From CAZTGZ01 sp964613385 (lineage in GTDB: Bacteria; Bacteroidota; Bacteroidia; NS11-12g; UBA9320), in assembly GCA_964613385.1 (NCBI GenBank), contig CAZTGZ010000001.1:110003-174002 (forward strand): 64,000 bases of DNA, read 5' to 3'. The translations under genes and the position numbers were made by a program. Shown piece by piece: positions 54,665 to 62,600 of the stretch. How positions within the stretch are numbered: position 1 is the first letter of the stretch; the number at the start of each line of letters is the position of its first letter. Under the pieces are notes generated by a model. That model did not search any database. It was not told where the DNA came from and saw only the letters and a list, made by a program, of their open reading frames with translations.

Positions 54665-55408
54665 ATGAAACCACAACACAAATTTAATTATTGCATGAAT
54701 CCACAATTTGAAAAACAACGGAGAAATGGCCGCATTTGGGGCGGAATCCTGGTATTGGCTGTGGGTGTAACCTTATTGGTGAAAGCCATGGGCTACTATA
54801 TGCCTGCCTGGTTATTTACCTGGCCTATGTTGCTCGTTTTGCTCGGAATCTATACCCTCGGCAAACATGGATTTACCAGATTAACCGGATTGCTACCGCT
54901 AACAGTAGGAAGCATCTTTCTACTCGAAAAAATAGACCCGGGTTTGCACATTGGACAAATGGCCTGGCCTATTGTAATTATTGCAATTGGACTCGCCATA
55001 CTATTTAAACCCAGAAAAAAATGGAGTCACGATTGGAAAAACGTCAATATGGGCTCTGATATCAGCGGAGAGGATTTTTTACAAATCGAGAGCATATTTG
55101 GCGGGGTAGAGAAGAACATCCTGAGCAAAAATTTTAAAGGGGGGAATATCAATGTAGTGTTTGGAGGTGTGGAGTTAAATCTGATGCAGAGTGATATTCA
55201 GGGTACAGTTATAGTTGATATTCAGGCGGCCTTTGGTGGGGTTGAGATTACGGTACCTGCCAATTGGAAAGTCCAAAACGAAATTACAGCTGTTTTAGGA
55301 GGAATTGAGGATAAGCGCCCATTTTCAGATGAAGCGATGAACGGTGACAAAACCCTCATGCTCAAAGGCTCAGTTGTTTTTGGAGGGGTCTCAGTTAAGT
55401 CGTATTGA
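54665..55408 (+). CDS. LiaF-like membrane protein (DUF5668 plus C-terminal LiaF domain)
   Basis: A 247-residue protein with about four membrane helices in the N-terminal half (DUF5668-like, residues about 25-115) and a cytosolic beta-helical domain with repeated FGGVE blocks (ESIFGGVEKN, VVFGGVELN, AAFGGVEIT, AVLGGIED, VVFGGVSVKSY). In LiaF the domain represses a cell-envelope stress kinase. An alternative ATG at 54695 would remove the first ten residues. A histidine kinase and a LytTR regulator follow. Confidence 0.85.
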   Translation: MKPQHKFNYCMNPQFEKQRRNGRIWGGILVLAVGVTLLVKAMGYYMPAWLFTWPMLLVLLGIYTLGKHGFTRLTGLLPLTVGSIFLLEKIDPGLHIGQMAWPIVIIAIGLAILFKPRKKWSHDWKNVNMGSDISGEDFLQIESIFGGVEKNILSKNFKGGNINVVFGGVELNLMQSDIQGTVIVDIQAAFGGVEITVPANWKVQNEITAVLGGIEDKRPFSDEAMNGDKTLMLKGSVVFGGVSVKSY

Positions 55409-55412
55409 TGAC

Positions 55413-56423
55413 ATGAAATTTTCAGGAAGCTCATTTGTGTTGCTACCGGTTATGGCTGCTATGATATTGTTCTGGCCGGGATTATACATAGTTACACAAA
55501 TGAACTTTCCATTTCAAACCTTGATCGATGCATTTTCCGGTGCATTTTACATGGCATTATTCAGTCTGGTTTTACATCATATTCTGAAGCGCTACCGACC
55601 AGCAACCCCAACTCTGATACTTTGGGCGGCCATTTTATGTGTCATTTGGCTGCCATTGTCAGTTATTACAACCCGGGCTATAGTGGATGAAAGTTACGCG
55701 TACATCACAGCTTGGGAAACCTGGCCTTTGAGATACGGATTGGCTGTTTTATTCACTGGCAGTTCGGCCCTGATTTCAGGCGTGTATAACGAACAGCGGC
55801 ATTTGGCCAAAAGTTCCGAAAGAATCGGTGAATTGTCTCATTTAGCCAAAGACGCAGAGCTGCACTCTTTAAGGCAACAGATGCAACCCCATTTTTTGTT
55901 CAATAGTCTCAACAGCATACATGCATTAACGGCCATAGACCCTCAGAAGGCATCAGAAATGGTATTGGTTTTAAGCGATTATCTGCGGGGAACCCTGGGC
56001 AAAGAGCATCGGCATATGCACAGCGTTGCGGATGAAATAGAGAGCAGCCGATTATACCTGGAAATCGAAAAGGTCAGATTTGGCGACCGTTTGCAGGTGG
56101 CTTGGGAGCAGGAAGGCGATTTGAGTACCATGAAAGTTCCTTCGTTAATATTACAACCACTGGTAGAAAATGCGGTGAAACATGGATTGCGGCAGGTTCA
56201 GGGGGATGTTTGTGTTCAAATCAGCGTCCGGGTGAATCCGGCATCCGTCTGGTTTTGTGTTGCGAATCCGTATAGCAATGAGGTGGTTCAAAGTCCGAAA
56301 GGAGGTTTCGGACTGAAGGCCCTGAAGCGCAGATTGTATTTGTTGTACGGGAGGGATGATTTGCTGAATATCAATACGAACAAGGAGAAATTTACCGTAG
56401 AAATGCTCATACCATCATCATGA
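55413..56423 (+). CDS. LytS/YehU-type histidine kinase
   Basis: About 336 residues. Four membrane helices (about residues 5-125) and a short coiled coil lead to the His_kinase domain with phospho-acceptor His in QPHFLFNSLNS and a C-terminal HATPase domain (LVENAVKHG, GGFGLKAL). This is the LytS/BtsS class without a GAF input. It starts four bases after the LiaF-like stop and overlaps the regulator by four bases (ATGA). With LiaF it forms a three-component envelope-stress-like unit. Confidence 0.9.
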   Translation: MKFSGSSFVLLPVMAAMILFWPGLYIVTQMNFPFQTLIDAFSGAFYMALFSLVLHHILKRYRPATPTLILWAAILCVIWLPLSVITTRAIVDESYAYITAWETWPLRYGLAVLFTGSSALISGVYNEQRHLAKSSERIGELSHLAKDAELHSLRQQMQPHFLFNSLNSIHALTAIDPQKASEMVLVLSDYLRGTLGKEHRHMHSVADEIESSRLYLEIEKVRFGDRLQVAWEQEGDLSTMKVPSLILQPLVENAVKHGLRQVQGDVCVQISVRVNPASVWFCVANPYSNEVVQSPKGGFGLKALKRRLYLLYGRDDLLNINTNKEKFTVEMLIPSS

Positions 56424-57142
56424 AAGCACTGATTGTTGACGATGAACCGCTGGCACGTCAGCATTTGGAAATGTGTCTGAAAAAAATTTCGGGGATGGAA
56501 GTGGTGGGCACGGCCGGAGATGGATTTGAGGCCCTCCAGCTGATGAAGGAAATACATCCCGATATCATCTTTCTCGACATCCAAATGCCGCGTATCAATG
56601 GCTTTGAGGTGTTGGAATTGCTGGAAGAGAAACCGGCCATCGTATTTATCACCGCTTTTGACAGCTATGCCATCCGCGCTTTTGAAATGAATGCGGTGGA
56701 TTATTTGTTGAAGCCATTTTCACAATCGAGATTGGAACAAGCCATACAAAAAGCTCAACAGCAGGTTTCATTGTCATCAGGGAATTGGATGAACCGGGAA
56801 AAAACACCCGAAGAACAGGGCAGGATTGTATTGAGGCATCAGGGAGATATCCGAATGATTCCGGTTCATCAGATATATTATGTTGAAGCCTATGATGATT
56901 TTGTGAAGATACATACGGAGAAGGAGACCTTTGTGAAAAAGCAAACCCTCAGTTATTACGAAACGAATTTGTCGACCGCCGGTTTTGTGCGTTGCCATCG
57001 CAGCTATTTGGTAAACACCCAATGCATTACAGCCATACACCACGTAAAGGGTGAAATCTGGGAAATCCGCTTAAAGAATGGTTATCATATACAGGCCAGC
57101 AAGCAGGGTTATGGAAGGTTAAGGGAGGGGATGGGATTTTAG
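56420..57142 (+). CDS. LytTR-family response regulator
   Basis: A 240-residue regulator. The receiver domain has acidic residues in VDDEPLAR, the phospho-Asp in FLDIQMP, Thr in FITAFD and Lys in LLKPFS. The LytTR DNA-binding domain (about 140-240) has the pattern YYVEAYDDFVKIHT and VRCHRSYLVN. LytTR proteins bind tandem direct repeats, in agreement with the repeats at 54573-54612. It overlaps the kinase gene by four bases. It is the last gene before the cassette-like region. Confidence 0.93.
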   Translation: MKALIVDDEPLARQHLEMCLKKISGMEVVGTAGDGFEALQLMKEIHPDIIFLDIQMPRINGFEVLELLEEKPAIVFITAFDSYAIRAFEMNAVDYLLKPFSQSRLEQAIQKAQQQVSLSSGNWMNREKTPEEQGRIVLRHQGDIRMIPVHQIYYVEAYDDFVKIHTEKETFVKKQTLSYYETNLSTAGFVRCHRSYLVNTQCITAIHHVKGEIWEIRLKNGYHIQASKQGYGRLREGMGF

Positions 57143-57381
57143 GAAAAATAGATCTGGTGGAGAACTCAATGGAGATTTTACTTTTTATGGGGAAAAGCAA
57201 GTTAGAAATTAGTTGAAGCTGTTATCCATACCCTGGTAAGACGCGCTTATCAATAAGATGGACTAAGATCAATAGGGTAGAGTAGCCATGTTATAAGAAT
57301 GTATCAGAGTCCCTTTCAAGTGACTCCAATAGAGAGAACGCCGTCATTTGTCATGGTGAGCTTTGTTTGGTTAAGCGTGTT
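57143..57381. other. Gene-free spacer at the core/cassette boundary
   Basis: About 240 bases between the LytTR stop and the first inverted-repeat element. I see no coding frame, RNA gene or clear terminator here. Confidence 0.4.
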
Positions 57382-57540
57382 ACATAACGGTTTAGGGCTA
57401 CCCGAAGGGCGGGACTTTTACCACTCCCTTTAGCGATCTGGATGATTTGAAAAACTGATGTTTGAATAACATCAAAACTGCCTTTGAAACAGAAATCCCG
57501 CCTTTTGGGTAGGTGCTTCCTGTAGCCGGGCTATTATAAT
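57382..57540 (-). repeat. attC-like inverted-repeat element A (3' of fic)
   Basis: Right after the fic stop. Arms CTACCCGAAGGGCGGGACTT (57398) and the near-complement ending at 57512 (AAATCCCGCCTTTTGGGTAG) pair with two internal mismatches. The minus-strand end is CCGTTATGT (57382-57390), close to the attC core GTTRRRY. A perfect 7-bp hairpin TGATGTT/AACATCA (57456-57474) sits in the loop. Confidence 0.55.
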
Positions 57541-57575
57541 ATTAGTAGGGTGATGGGTTCTATTAATTTGCATTG

Positions 57576-58616
57576 TTATTTTATCGTGTAGCTCACATTG
57601 CGTCCACTTCCTTGTTTTTCAATGAGTCCTTTGTGGAGCAACCCTGACAAAATGCGTTTTACGGTTGGTGCGGGTATCGCCAACTTTACGGCAATTTCTC
57701 CCGACTGGATGTTCGGACGGTATTGAATAATAGAATAAATTGATTTTTCTTTGACCGAAAGCTGTGTTTCCATTCCACTTTTTTGCAGTTTCGTCAGCAG
57801 TTGCGATTGGATATTTGACAAGCAATTCAAAAAGAACATTATCCAAACGGTTACATCTTCATTAGGGCGTTGTGCATGACAACTTCTAAGCACTTGATAA
57901 TATTCGTTTTTTCGGTTTTCTACTTCGTGTTCAAAACTCACGTATTCTATCCATTTATATCCGTTTTTGAGCAGCAAAAGCGTTGAAATCAAACGGCTTA
58001 GCCTGCCGTTTCCGTCTTGAAATGGGTGAACGCTCAAAAAATCATAGACAAAAGACGCTACTTTGATTAACGTATGCACTTCCGTTTCGGAATTATACCA
58101 ATTGAGCAAAGCCCTCATGGCCTCTTCGGTGGCAAATCCTGCTTCGGTAGTTTGAAAAATGATTTGTCTTGTGCCGTCAGGAAGTGAGGCTTCAACCGCA
58201 TTGTTATGCAGCTTATAATTGCCTTTATGCCATTTGTCTTTGGCACTATATTTCAACAAACAATTATGTAAATTTTTGATTTGGCTTTCGGTAATGCTGA
58301 TGTTTTCATAAGATCCCGAAATCAAGTCCAGTACTTCAAAATAACCGACTACTTCCTGCGAATCTCTGTCGGTAAGCTTAGTATTATCAATTTTTTGAAG
58401 TAATACATCAACTTCTTCATCGCTCATTCTGTTTCCTTCAATACGGTTTGAAGCCCCTACGCTTCTCACTGTAGCAATGCTTTTCAACTCTTTGAGGCTT
58501 TGTCCTTCTCTGCGTTCAATAGCTGTCCAATGGGCATCAAAACGGTCTAGTTCACTGATTAAGTTAATCAGCTTCCAATTAATTTTTACTTTTAAATTGT
58601 ATACTTGGTTGTCCAT
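57576..58616 (-). CDS. Fic-domain AMPylator/nucleotidyltransferase
   Basis: A 346-residue protein of the Fic superfamily. The inhibitory helix motif Ser56-xxx-Glu60-Gly61 (SNRIEGN) is in the N-terminal region, a class II arrangement. The catalytic motif HPFQDGNGRLSR starts at His197, with all catalytic residues kept. A winged-helix DNA-binding domain occupies about 285-346 (SGEIAVKLAIPAPTVKRILSGLLHKG). It should transfer AMP to a Thr/Tyr or Ser of a target protein. Its promoter region carries two copies of a tandem site, so it may regulate itself. Confidence 0.92.
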   Translation of the reverse strand: MDNQVYNLKVKINWKLINLISELDRFDAHWTAIERREGQSLKELKSIATVRSVGASNRIEGNRMSDEEVDVLLQKIDNTKLTDRDSQEVVGYFEVLDLISGSYENISITESQIKNLHNCLLKYSAKDKWHKGNYKLHNNAVEASLPDGTRQIIFQTTEAGFATEEAMRALLNWYNSETEVHTLIKVASFVYDFLSVHPFQDGNGRLSRLISTLLLLKNGYKWIEYVSFEHEVENRKNEYYQVLRSCHAQRPNEDVTVWIMFFLNCLSNIQSQLLTKLQKSGMETQLSVKEKSIYSIIQYRPNIQSGEIAVKLAIPAPTVKRILSGLLHKGLIEKQGSGRNVSYTIK

Positions 58617-58618
58617 TT

Positions 58619-58690
58619 TGATACGATTTGATACGCAAAGATACCGTTAAGATTTGAAACCGCATACAAAAAATGATACGATTTGATACG
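58619..58690 (-). promoter_or_regulatory. fic promoter with two tandem CGTATCA operator sites
   Basis: The 17-base sequence CGTATCAAATCGTATCA (minus strand; two CGTATCA units ten bases apart) occurs twice, at 58619-58635 and 58674-58690. A TATCTTTG -7 box (58636-58643) lies against the first copy. One site covers the transcription start and the other lies about 35 bases upstream of it, a layout for repression by a helical-turn-spaced protein, perhaps Fic's own winged helix. Confidence 0.6.
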
Positions 58691-58735
58691 TTTAGATTTG
58701 ATTATGAAACGAAAAATGTCATGGTTTTAGGTGGT

Positions 58736-58935
58736 GCGCTTGTCATGTTGTGGGTTTTCACACCTTGCGCTAGCGTGTTGAAGCTACCCGAAGGTGGCGT
58801 CCCGAAAGCTTTCGGGATCGGAGCACAAATCTGTCTGCCAGCACAGAACTTGAATAGAACCACAAAGCTCCAATCCCGATAGCTATCGGGATGCACGTCA
58901 CCCCGCCTGAGGCAAAACCCGTGTTATAGCCATTG
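58736..58935. repeat. attC-like inverted-repeat element B (between higA and fic)
   Basis: About 200 bases. Outer arms GTGGGTTTTCACAC (58750) and GCAAAACCCGTGTTATAGCC (58912) pair imperfectly. Two perfect palindromes lie inside: TCCCGAAAGCTTTCGGGA (58800-58817) and ATCCCGATAGCTATCGGGAT (58873-58892). The GTTATAGC core is at 58923-58930 on the plus strand, opposite to elements A, C and D. Confidence 0.5.
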
Positions 58936-58950
58936 GTTCTTGTCCTTTCG

Positions 58951-60042
58951 TTATTCAAATTCCACAGGTTCAAAAAATTGTCTGCCTAATGCATAAGATA
59001 TCAATCCTTCATGCTGCAATCTTCCTATAATAATAGCGGGATGGGTATTAAATTTTTCTGCAAATTCAATTACATCCTCTTCGGTAATTCTGAATCGTTG
59101 TAAAATTTCTTCTTGTTCTTCTTTTGAAAGTGTCCATTTAATGGCAAAGTTATCGGCTTCTTTTTCTTTCTGTTTGTCTTTCTCAGAATAGTCAATGTTC
59201 TCCAAGAAAATATCCTTTTTGCCATGTAGCAAAATATGCCCTGCCTCATGAAAGAAAGTAAACCAAAAGCTGTCGATACGTTTGTAACGACCTGTTAATT
59301 GAATTAAAGGCGTATCGTTTATCCAACGGGTGCTACCATTGATTGGGGCTTTATTGATGCAAGGCGTATGTACCACTTTTACACCTGCTTCCAAACAAAC
59401 TTGTTGCAATTGCTTGAAGAAATTATTAGGATGCTTTGCCATAATGCTTTTAATCTCGGGCAATGCTTCTTTAAAATCTTTTTCTTCATAGGGTTTGGTT
59501 GGCAATTCGGCTGCTTGCAGTTCGCCTTTACGCAACCATGCAGAAATGGCATAAGGTTCTTTGGTATGTGCCAACGAAATACGGAACGCTACTTTTAGTT
59601 GCTGCTTGAAATAGTAATCTTCCCAAGCGTAATGATTACTGATACTGAAAAACGCCAACAGTTCTGATGTTTTTTCTTCGATAGTGGTTTTAGCCGGTAG
59701 CCAACCTTTTTTTACCATGTCAGGAATAGGGAAATTTCTTGCCCAATCGGTTGATTCTGCCAACAGTTCCTGACGTTCTTCACGGGCAATATATTCATCA
59801 TAGCTTCGCTGCATATTCAGCCAAAAGTGGGCAGGTATTTTCAGCACATGCTCAAACTGCACAGCCATTTCGGGAGTAATACTGCTTTTGCCTTTGATTA
59901 TGGCAATAACTGTTTTCTCGGGCTTGCCAGTGCGTATAGCAAACTCCTTTGGACCCATGCCCAATTCTTCTAACTTTTCAGCCAAGGTTTCGCCAGGGTG
60001 AAAAGCTATTTGCGGATGGTATTGATTTTTTTTAGATGTCAT
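58951..60042 (-). CDS. HigA-type antitoxin fused to an ImmA/IrrE metallopeptidase
   Basis: A 363-residue protein. Residues 8-80 are a HigA/XRE helix-turn-helix domain (HPGETLAEKLEELGMGPKEFAIRTGK). The C-terminal half is an ImmA/IrrE (M78) domain with HEAGH at 265-269 and a downstream EKEADNFA glutamate helix. The HTH should bind the promoter and the toxin. The peptidase half could cleave a partner, as ImmA does with ImmR. It is coupled to HigB 24 bases upstream. The usual HigA is about 100 residues, so the extension is a clear fusion. Confidence 0.9.
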   Translation of the reverse strand: MTSKKNQYHPQIAFHPGETLAEKLEELGMGPKEFAIRTGKPEKTVIAIIKGKSSITPEMAVQFEHVLKIPAHFWLNMQRSYDEYIAREERQELLAESTDWARNFPIPDMVKKGWLPAKTTIEEKTSELLAFFSISNHYAWEDYYFKQQLKVAFRISLAHTKEPYAISAWLRKGELQAAELPTKPYEEKDFKEALPEIKSIMAKHPNNFFKQLQQVCLEAGVKVVHTPCINKAPINGSTRWINDTPLIQLTGRYKRIDSFWFTFFHEAGHILLHGKKDIFLENIDYSEKDKQKEKEADNFAIKWTLSKEEQEEILQRFRITEEDVIEFAEKFNTHPAIIIGRLQHEGLISYALGRQFFEPVEFE

Positions 60043-60066
60043 TGTATGCTGTGTTTGATTTGTTTC

Positions 60067-60405
60067 TTATTTGCCGTGGTAATTAGTAATTTCAATAACT
60101 TCTACACCTTTAATTTCAAGCCAGATGTATTTGCCATGTTCATCTGTAGGTATTGGCTTTTGGTGTGGTTCAAACACCAAACGGTAAGGGTGGTCAAGGT
60201 CGCAAGACCATTGCCCTTTGCGGTCGCCAGTGAGTTCGTGATACCTACCCGGCAGGTGGCGAACATCTTCCAGCGTAAGGGAATTGCGAAGGTCGCCAAG
60301 GCGTTTGTTATAGAGCTTTGCACGGATTTGCCCCATCTCCTTTTGGCACTTCTTAAAGTCATTCGCCAGTTTTTCCAGCTTTTTATTATCAAAGGTTATT
60401 TCCAC
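60067..60405 (-). CDS. HigB-like toxin
   Basis: A 112-residue protein of the RelE/HigB superfamily. It opens with EITFDNKKLEKLANDF and contains ARLRL-like RLGDLRNSLTLEDVRHLPGRYHELTGDRKGQWSCDLDHPYRLVFEP, the HigB core with the conserved His and Arg residues of an mRNA nuclease. It starts at GTG, which follows its -7 box by only two bases. The toxin precedes the antitoxin, the reverse of most TA pairs and typical of hig. Length is slightly greater than E. coli HigB. Confidence 0.88.
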   Translation of the reverse strand: MEITFDNKKLEKLANDFKKCQKEMGQIRAKLYNKRLGDLRNSLTLEDVRHLPGRYHELTGDRKGQWSCDLDHPYRLVFEPHQKPIPTDEHGKYIWLEIKGVEVIEITNYHGK

Positions 60406-60407
60406 TG

Positions 60408-60415
60408 CAAAGATA
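60408..60415 (-). promoter_or_regulatory. higBA promoter -7 box TATCTTTG
   Basis: Exact TAnnTTTG match on the minus strand ending two bases before the GTG start at 60405. The transcript must be leaderless or begin inside the first codons. Confidence 0.5.
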
Positions 60416-60536
60416 CATATATTTTAATTGACAGTAAATGTAAGTTAAAACTATTAAGCCTGCAAATTTCAAAATGATGAGTCTCTGTTTTAATTTATAA
60501 ATGGGAGTTTGTCGTTAGCACAGCAGTCCTACCATT

Positions 60537-60685
60537 GGCTATAACGTTTTGGCGCTTGGCGAAGAAGCGGTTTTCGGAGCGCAAAACTGTCAATACACCT
60601 TCCCGAAAGCTTTCGGGATTGATGCGAGGTAGAATGCTCAATTAACCACTGAGCCCGCCATTGAGCCAAACGCCTGTTTTAAGCC
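60537..60685 (-). repeat. attC-like inverted-repeat element C' (3' of the HEAT-like pseudogene)
   Basis: About 150 bases. Arms CTATAACGTTTTGGCGCTTGG (60539) and the complementary GCCAAACGCCTGTTTTAAGCC (60665-60685) pair with a 4-base bulge. The minus-strand core is GTTATAG (60539-60545). A perfect palindrome TCCCGAAAGCTTTCGGGA is at 60601-60618. Layout and length fit an attC site at the end of the upstream gene. Confidence 0.55.
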
Positions 60686-60691
60686 GTATTA

Positions 60692-61206
60692 TTAATTCAT
60701 TTTAGTCAATAGTTTGCCAATTGATTTCTTTACGTTGTCTGTTAAATTGTCTGTGAAGTGGGTTTCCGTTAAGGATTTTATTTCGTTTGAAAGGTCTGGA
60801 TATTTTTTTGAAATAGCGACCATTATTTTGAATGCGTGAAAACGAAGAGATGGGTTTTTATTTATGTTTTTCCAAATTTTTGTACAACTATCAATAGTAG
60901 TCCTTCATATTTTGTGTCTATTTCCATTCGCTCCAAAACCATTAACAATTCACGCTGTTGGTTGTCTTGTCTGTCTGGAAATACGTCAATAATTTGTTTA
61001 ATGTGTCTGCGAATTCTTCTGTCATTGTTGTCCATACAACCCCACAACAACCAAGCGGCACGCCACGAATAAGGCTGTTTGTCGGAAATGGATAGTTTTA
61101 TAAGTTCAGTAAATTTGTCTTGATGTGTTTTTATATAGGCAATTAAATTGTCTTTATGTGAATTTGAAAGTGCATATTCTAAGCTTGTTTCTTTCTGGTC
61201 AGTCAT
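60692..61206 (-). pseudogene. Frameshifted HEAT-repeat-like protein gene
   Basis: The first part (ATG at 61206) reads about 114 residues (MTDQKETSLEYAL to VVQKFGKT) and stops at 60862. A second frame is open from about 60900 to a TAA at 60692-60694. It continues the same helical pattern: SCTKIWKNINKNPSLRFHAF, then ISKKYPDLSNEIKSL to LLTKMN. A single-base deletion near 60890 (in a CTACTATTG run) joins them. The whole would be about 170 residues of HEAT-like helical repeats, unknown function. A sequencing error or real inactivation are both possible. Confidence 0.75.
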
Positions 61207-61237
61207 TTTGAATAATTTGTCGGTCGTTGTCAATATG

Positions 61238-61305
61238 GCTTATAACGGTTTGGCTATACGCAGTGTCCCGAAGGGCATTGCGTATAGGTGTTGTTGTGGT
61301 GTCGT
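61238..61305 (-). repeat. attC-like inverted-repeat element C (3' of the lipoprotein gene)
   Basis: A compact element of about 68 bases. CTATACGCA (61254-61262) and TGCGTATAG (61279-61287) pair perfectly around a loop with TCCCGAAGGG. The minus-strand end is CCGTTATAA (61240-61248). It sits three bases from the stop of the gene at 61309. Confidence 0.6.
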
Positions 61306-61308
61306 TTT

Positions 61309-61860
61309 TTATTTTTCAATATTATAAGTCCAAATACTGTCAATTCCCATTTCCAATTTTGTCAAGATTTTCTCTTCGTCTCCACTTTCGTTTTCACTGA
61401 AGAAAAAAGTCGTTGAGTCGTACCAATAGAAATCAATACTCAGTTTTTTTAAGCTGTCCAACAGCATCATTCCAATAAAAACTTCTTGGCTTTCAATCTT
61501 AAGAAATCTCAGCTCTATATCGTTAGAGTATTCCGTGGTTATTCTTTTTTTGGTCTCTCGATTGAAATTAGTTATCAGGAAATATGAACTGTCTTTGGAA
61601 GGATACCAATAAAGTGCAGAGTCAGATTCAGTTAATTTGTTTCTATAAGCCCAAAGTTCGAATGCTCTTTCTTTTGTGGTATCTACAATCATTTTTCTTT
61701 CTAAACCCTGATTTGTTAACCAATCGTTGAAATCGCTGTCAAAGTCAACAGTTTCAATTGGTGTCGAACTTTCATTTAGTTCAGTTACTTTTTCTTTAGG
61801 TTCACTTTTACAGGGGTTCAGTAAAAACAAAATTGTCGATATGTAGAGTATTTGTTTCAT
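61309..61860 (-). CDS. Small lipoprotein, unknown function
   Basis: A 183-residue protein with a lipoprotein leader ending at LLNPC (Cys17). The mature part is acidic and Ser/Thr-rich with no known motif. It is AT-rich compared with the core genes, in line with acquisition. It lies in the middle of the cassette-like array and its gene is followed by element C. Confidence 0.6.
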   Translation of the reverse strand: MKQILYISTILFLLNPCKSEPKEKVTELNESSTPIETVDFDSDFNDWLTNQGLERKMIVDTTKERAFELWAYRNKLTESDSALYWYPSKDSSYFLITNFNRETKKRITTEYSNDIELRFLKIESQEVFIGMMLLDSLKKLSIDFYWYDSTTFFFSENESGDEEKILTKLEMGIDSIWTYNIEK

Positions 61861-62260
61861 TTAAATGCACCACAAACTACATCATACCCGAAATATAACC
61901 ATTTTCTGCAGTTTTTATTTTCCATAGAGCCGTCAACGTATCCCTTTATTAGAAATTACACATTAGAAATTTGATGGGGGTGATCATTAACGGGGAACAT
62001 TGTTTTTACCTTGATGATGGAAGATGAACAGAATAGGGTGACAGTGTTTAAATATTTATTGGGATCCCTTTGAGGAGACCCCGAAGGAGGGAAATGCTGA
62101 TTTTCAAAGAGCTTTCAATCTGTTTTTTGCAGTTGAATGCCTTTAAAGGGCTGTTTTAAGGTCGTTTTTAACGAAATATTTTTTTCCCGGGTTTAGAAAG
62201 GTGTTGTGCTACAGTTACCCGTGTTATCGGCAGGTTTATTTTCGATTGAATATATACTCA
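61861..62260. repeat. Gene-free spacer with possible attC-like element E
   Basis: About 400 bases between two minus-strand genes. GTTATAT (plus ATATAAC, 61893-61899) lies at the lipoprotein-gene side and CGATAAC (62222-62228, minus strand) just past the DUF4406 stop, the two ends expected of an attC site. The arms pair only weakly (CTGCAG/CTGTAG) and the span of about 335 bases is long. I see no gene here. Confidence 0.3.
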
Positions 62261-62593
62261 TTATAACTTCAAGTTGATTATTTCGTCTATAGATGTAAAT
62301 ACCGGTCTTCCTTTTGATAAAATTAAATCACGTTCTTTATTTGCTCCAGGACTTTCGGATAATAGCAATAAGGCATCACATCCATTAATTACTGCCAGTG
62401 AAATATCCATTATGCATTTATACTTGTCTGTAACGTTTGCTTTCTCTAAAACAGGCAATGCTGCATTCATACCTATTAATGGAATATGGCCAAGCTCTAA
62501 TAGTCTTGCTGCTACATTATTCATTGCATCAAGATTTAATCGTCTTTGTGACTCTGACTCTGCTGAATAGGGTCCTGCTACACCAATTATCAT
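62261..62593 (-). CDS. DUF4406 (nucleoside 2-deoxyribosyltransferase-like) protein
   Basis: A 110-residue cytosolic protein with the DUF4406 pattern: GVAGPYSAESESQRRLNLDAM, LGHIPLIGMNAALPV, and CDALLLLSESPGANKERDLIL. The fold is related to nucleoside 2-deoxyribosyltransferases and occurs in phages and mobile genes. The reaction is not known. It follows the 389-residue secreted protein by seven bases, so both probably share one cassette. Confidence 0.82.
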   Translation of the reverse strand: MIIGVAGPYSAESESQRRLNLDAMNNVAARLLELGHIPLIGMNAALPVLEKANVTDKYKCIMDISLAVINGCDALLLLSESPGANKERDLILSKGRPVFTSIDEIINLKL

Positions 62594-62600
62594 AGTTATT

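Noticed and set aside
58673..58882. Small plus-strand frame within element B
   Set aside because: It runs through palindromes and inverted arms and has no start signal or protein pattern.
58800..58892. Palindromes as transcription terminators
   Set aside because: No T run follows either one.
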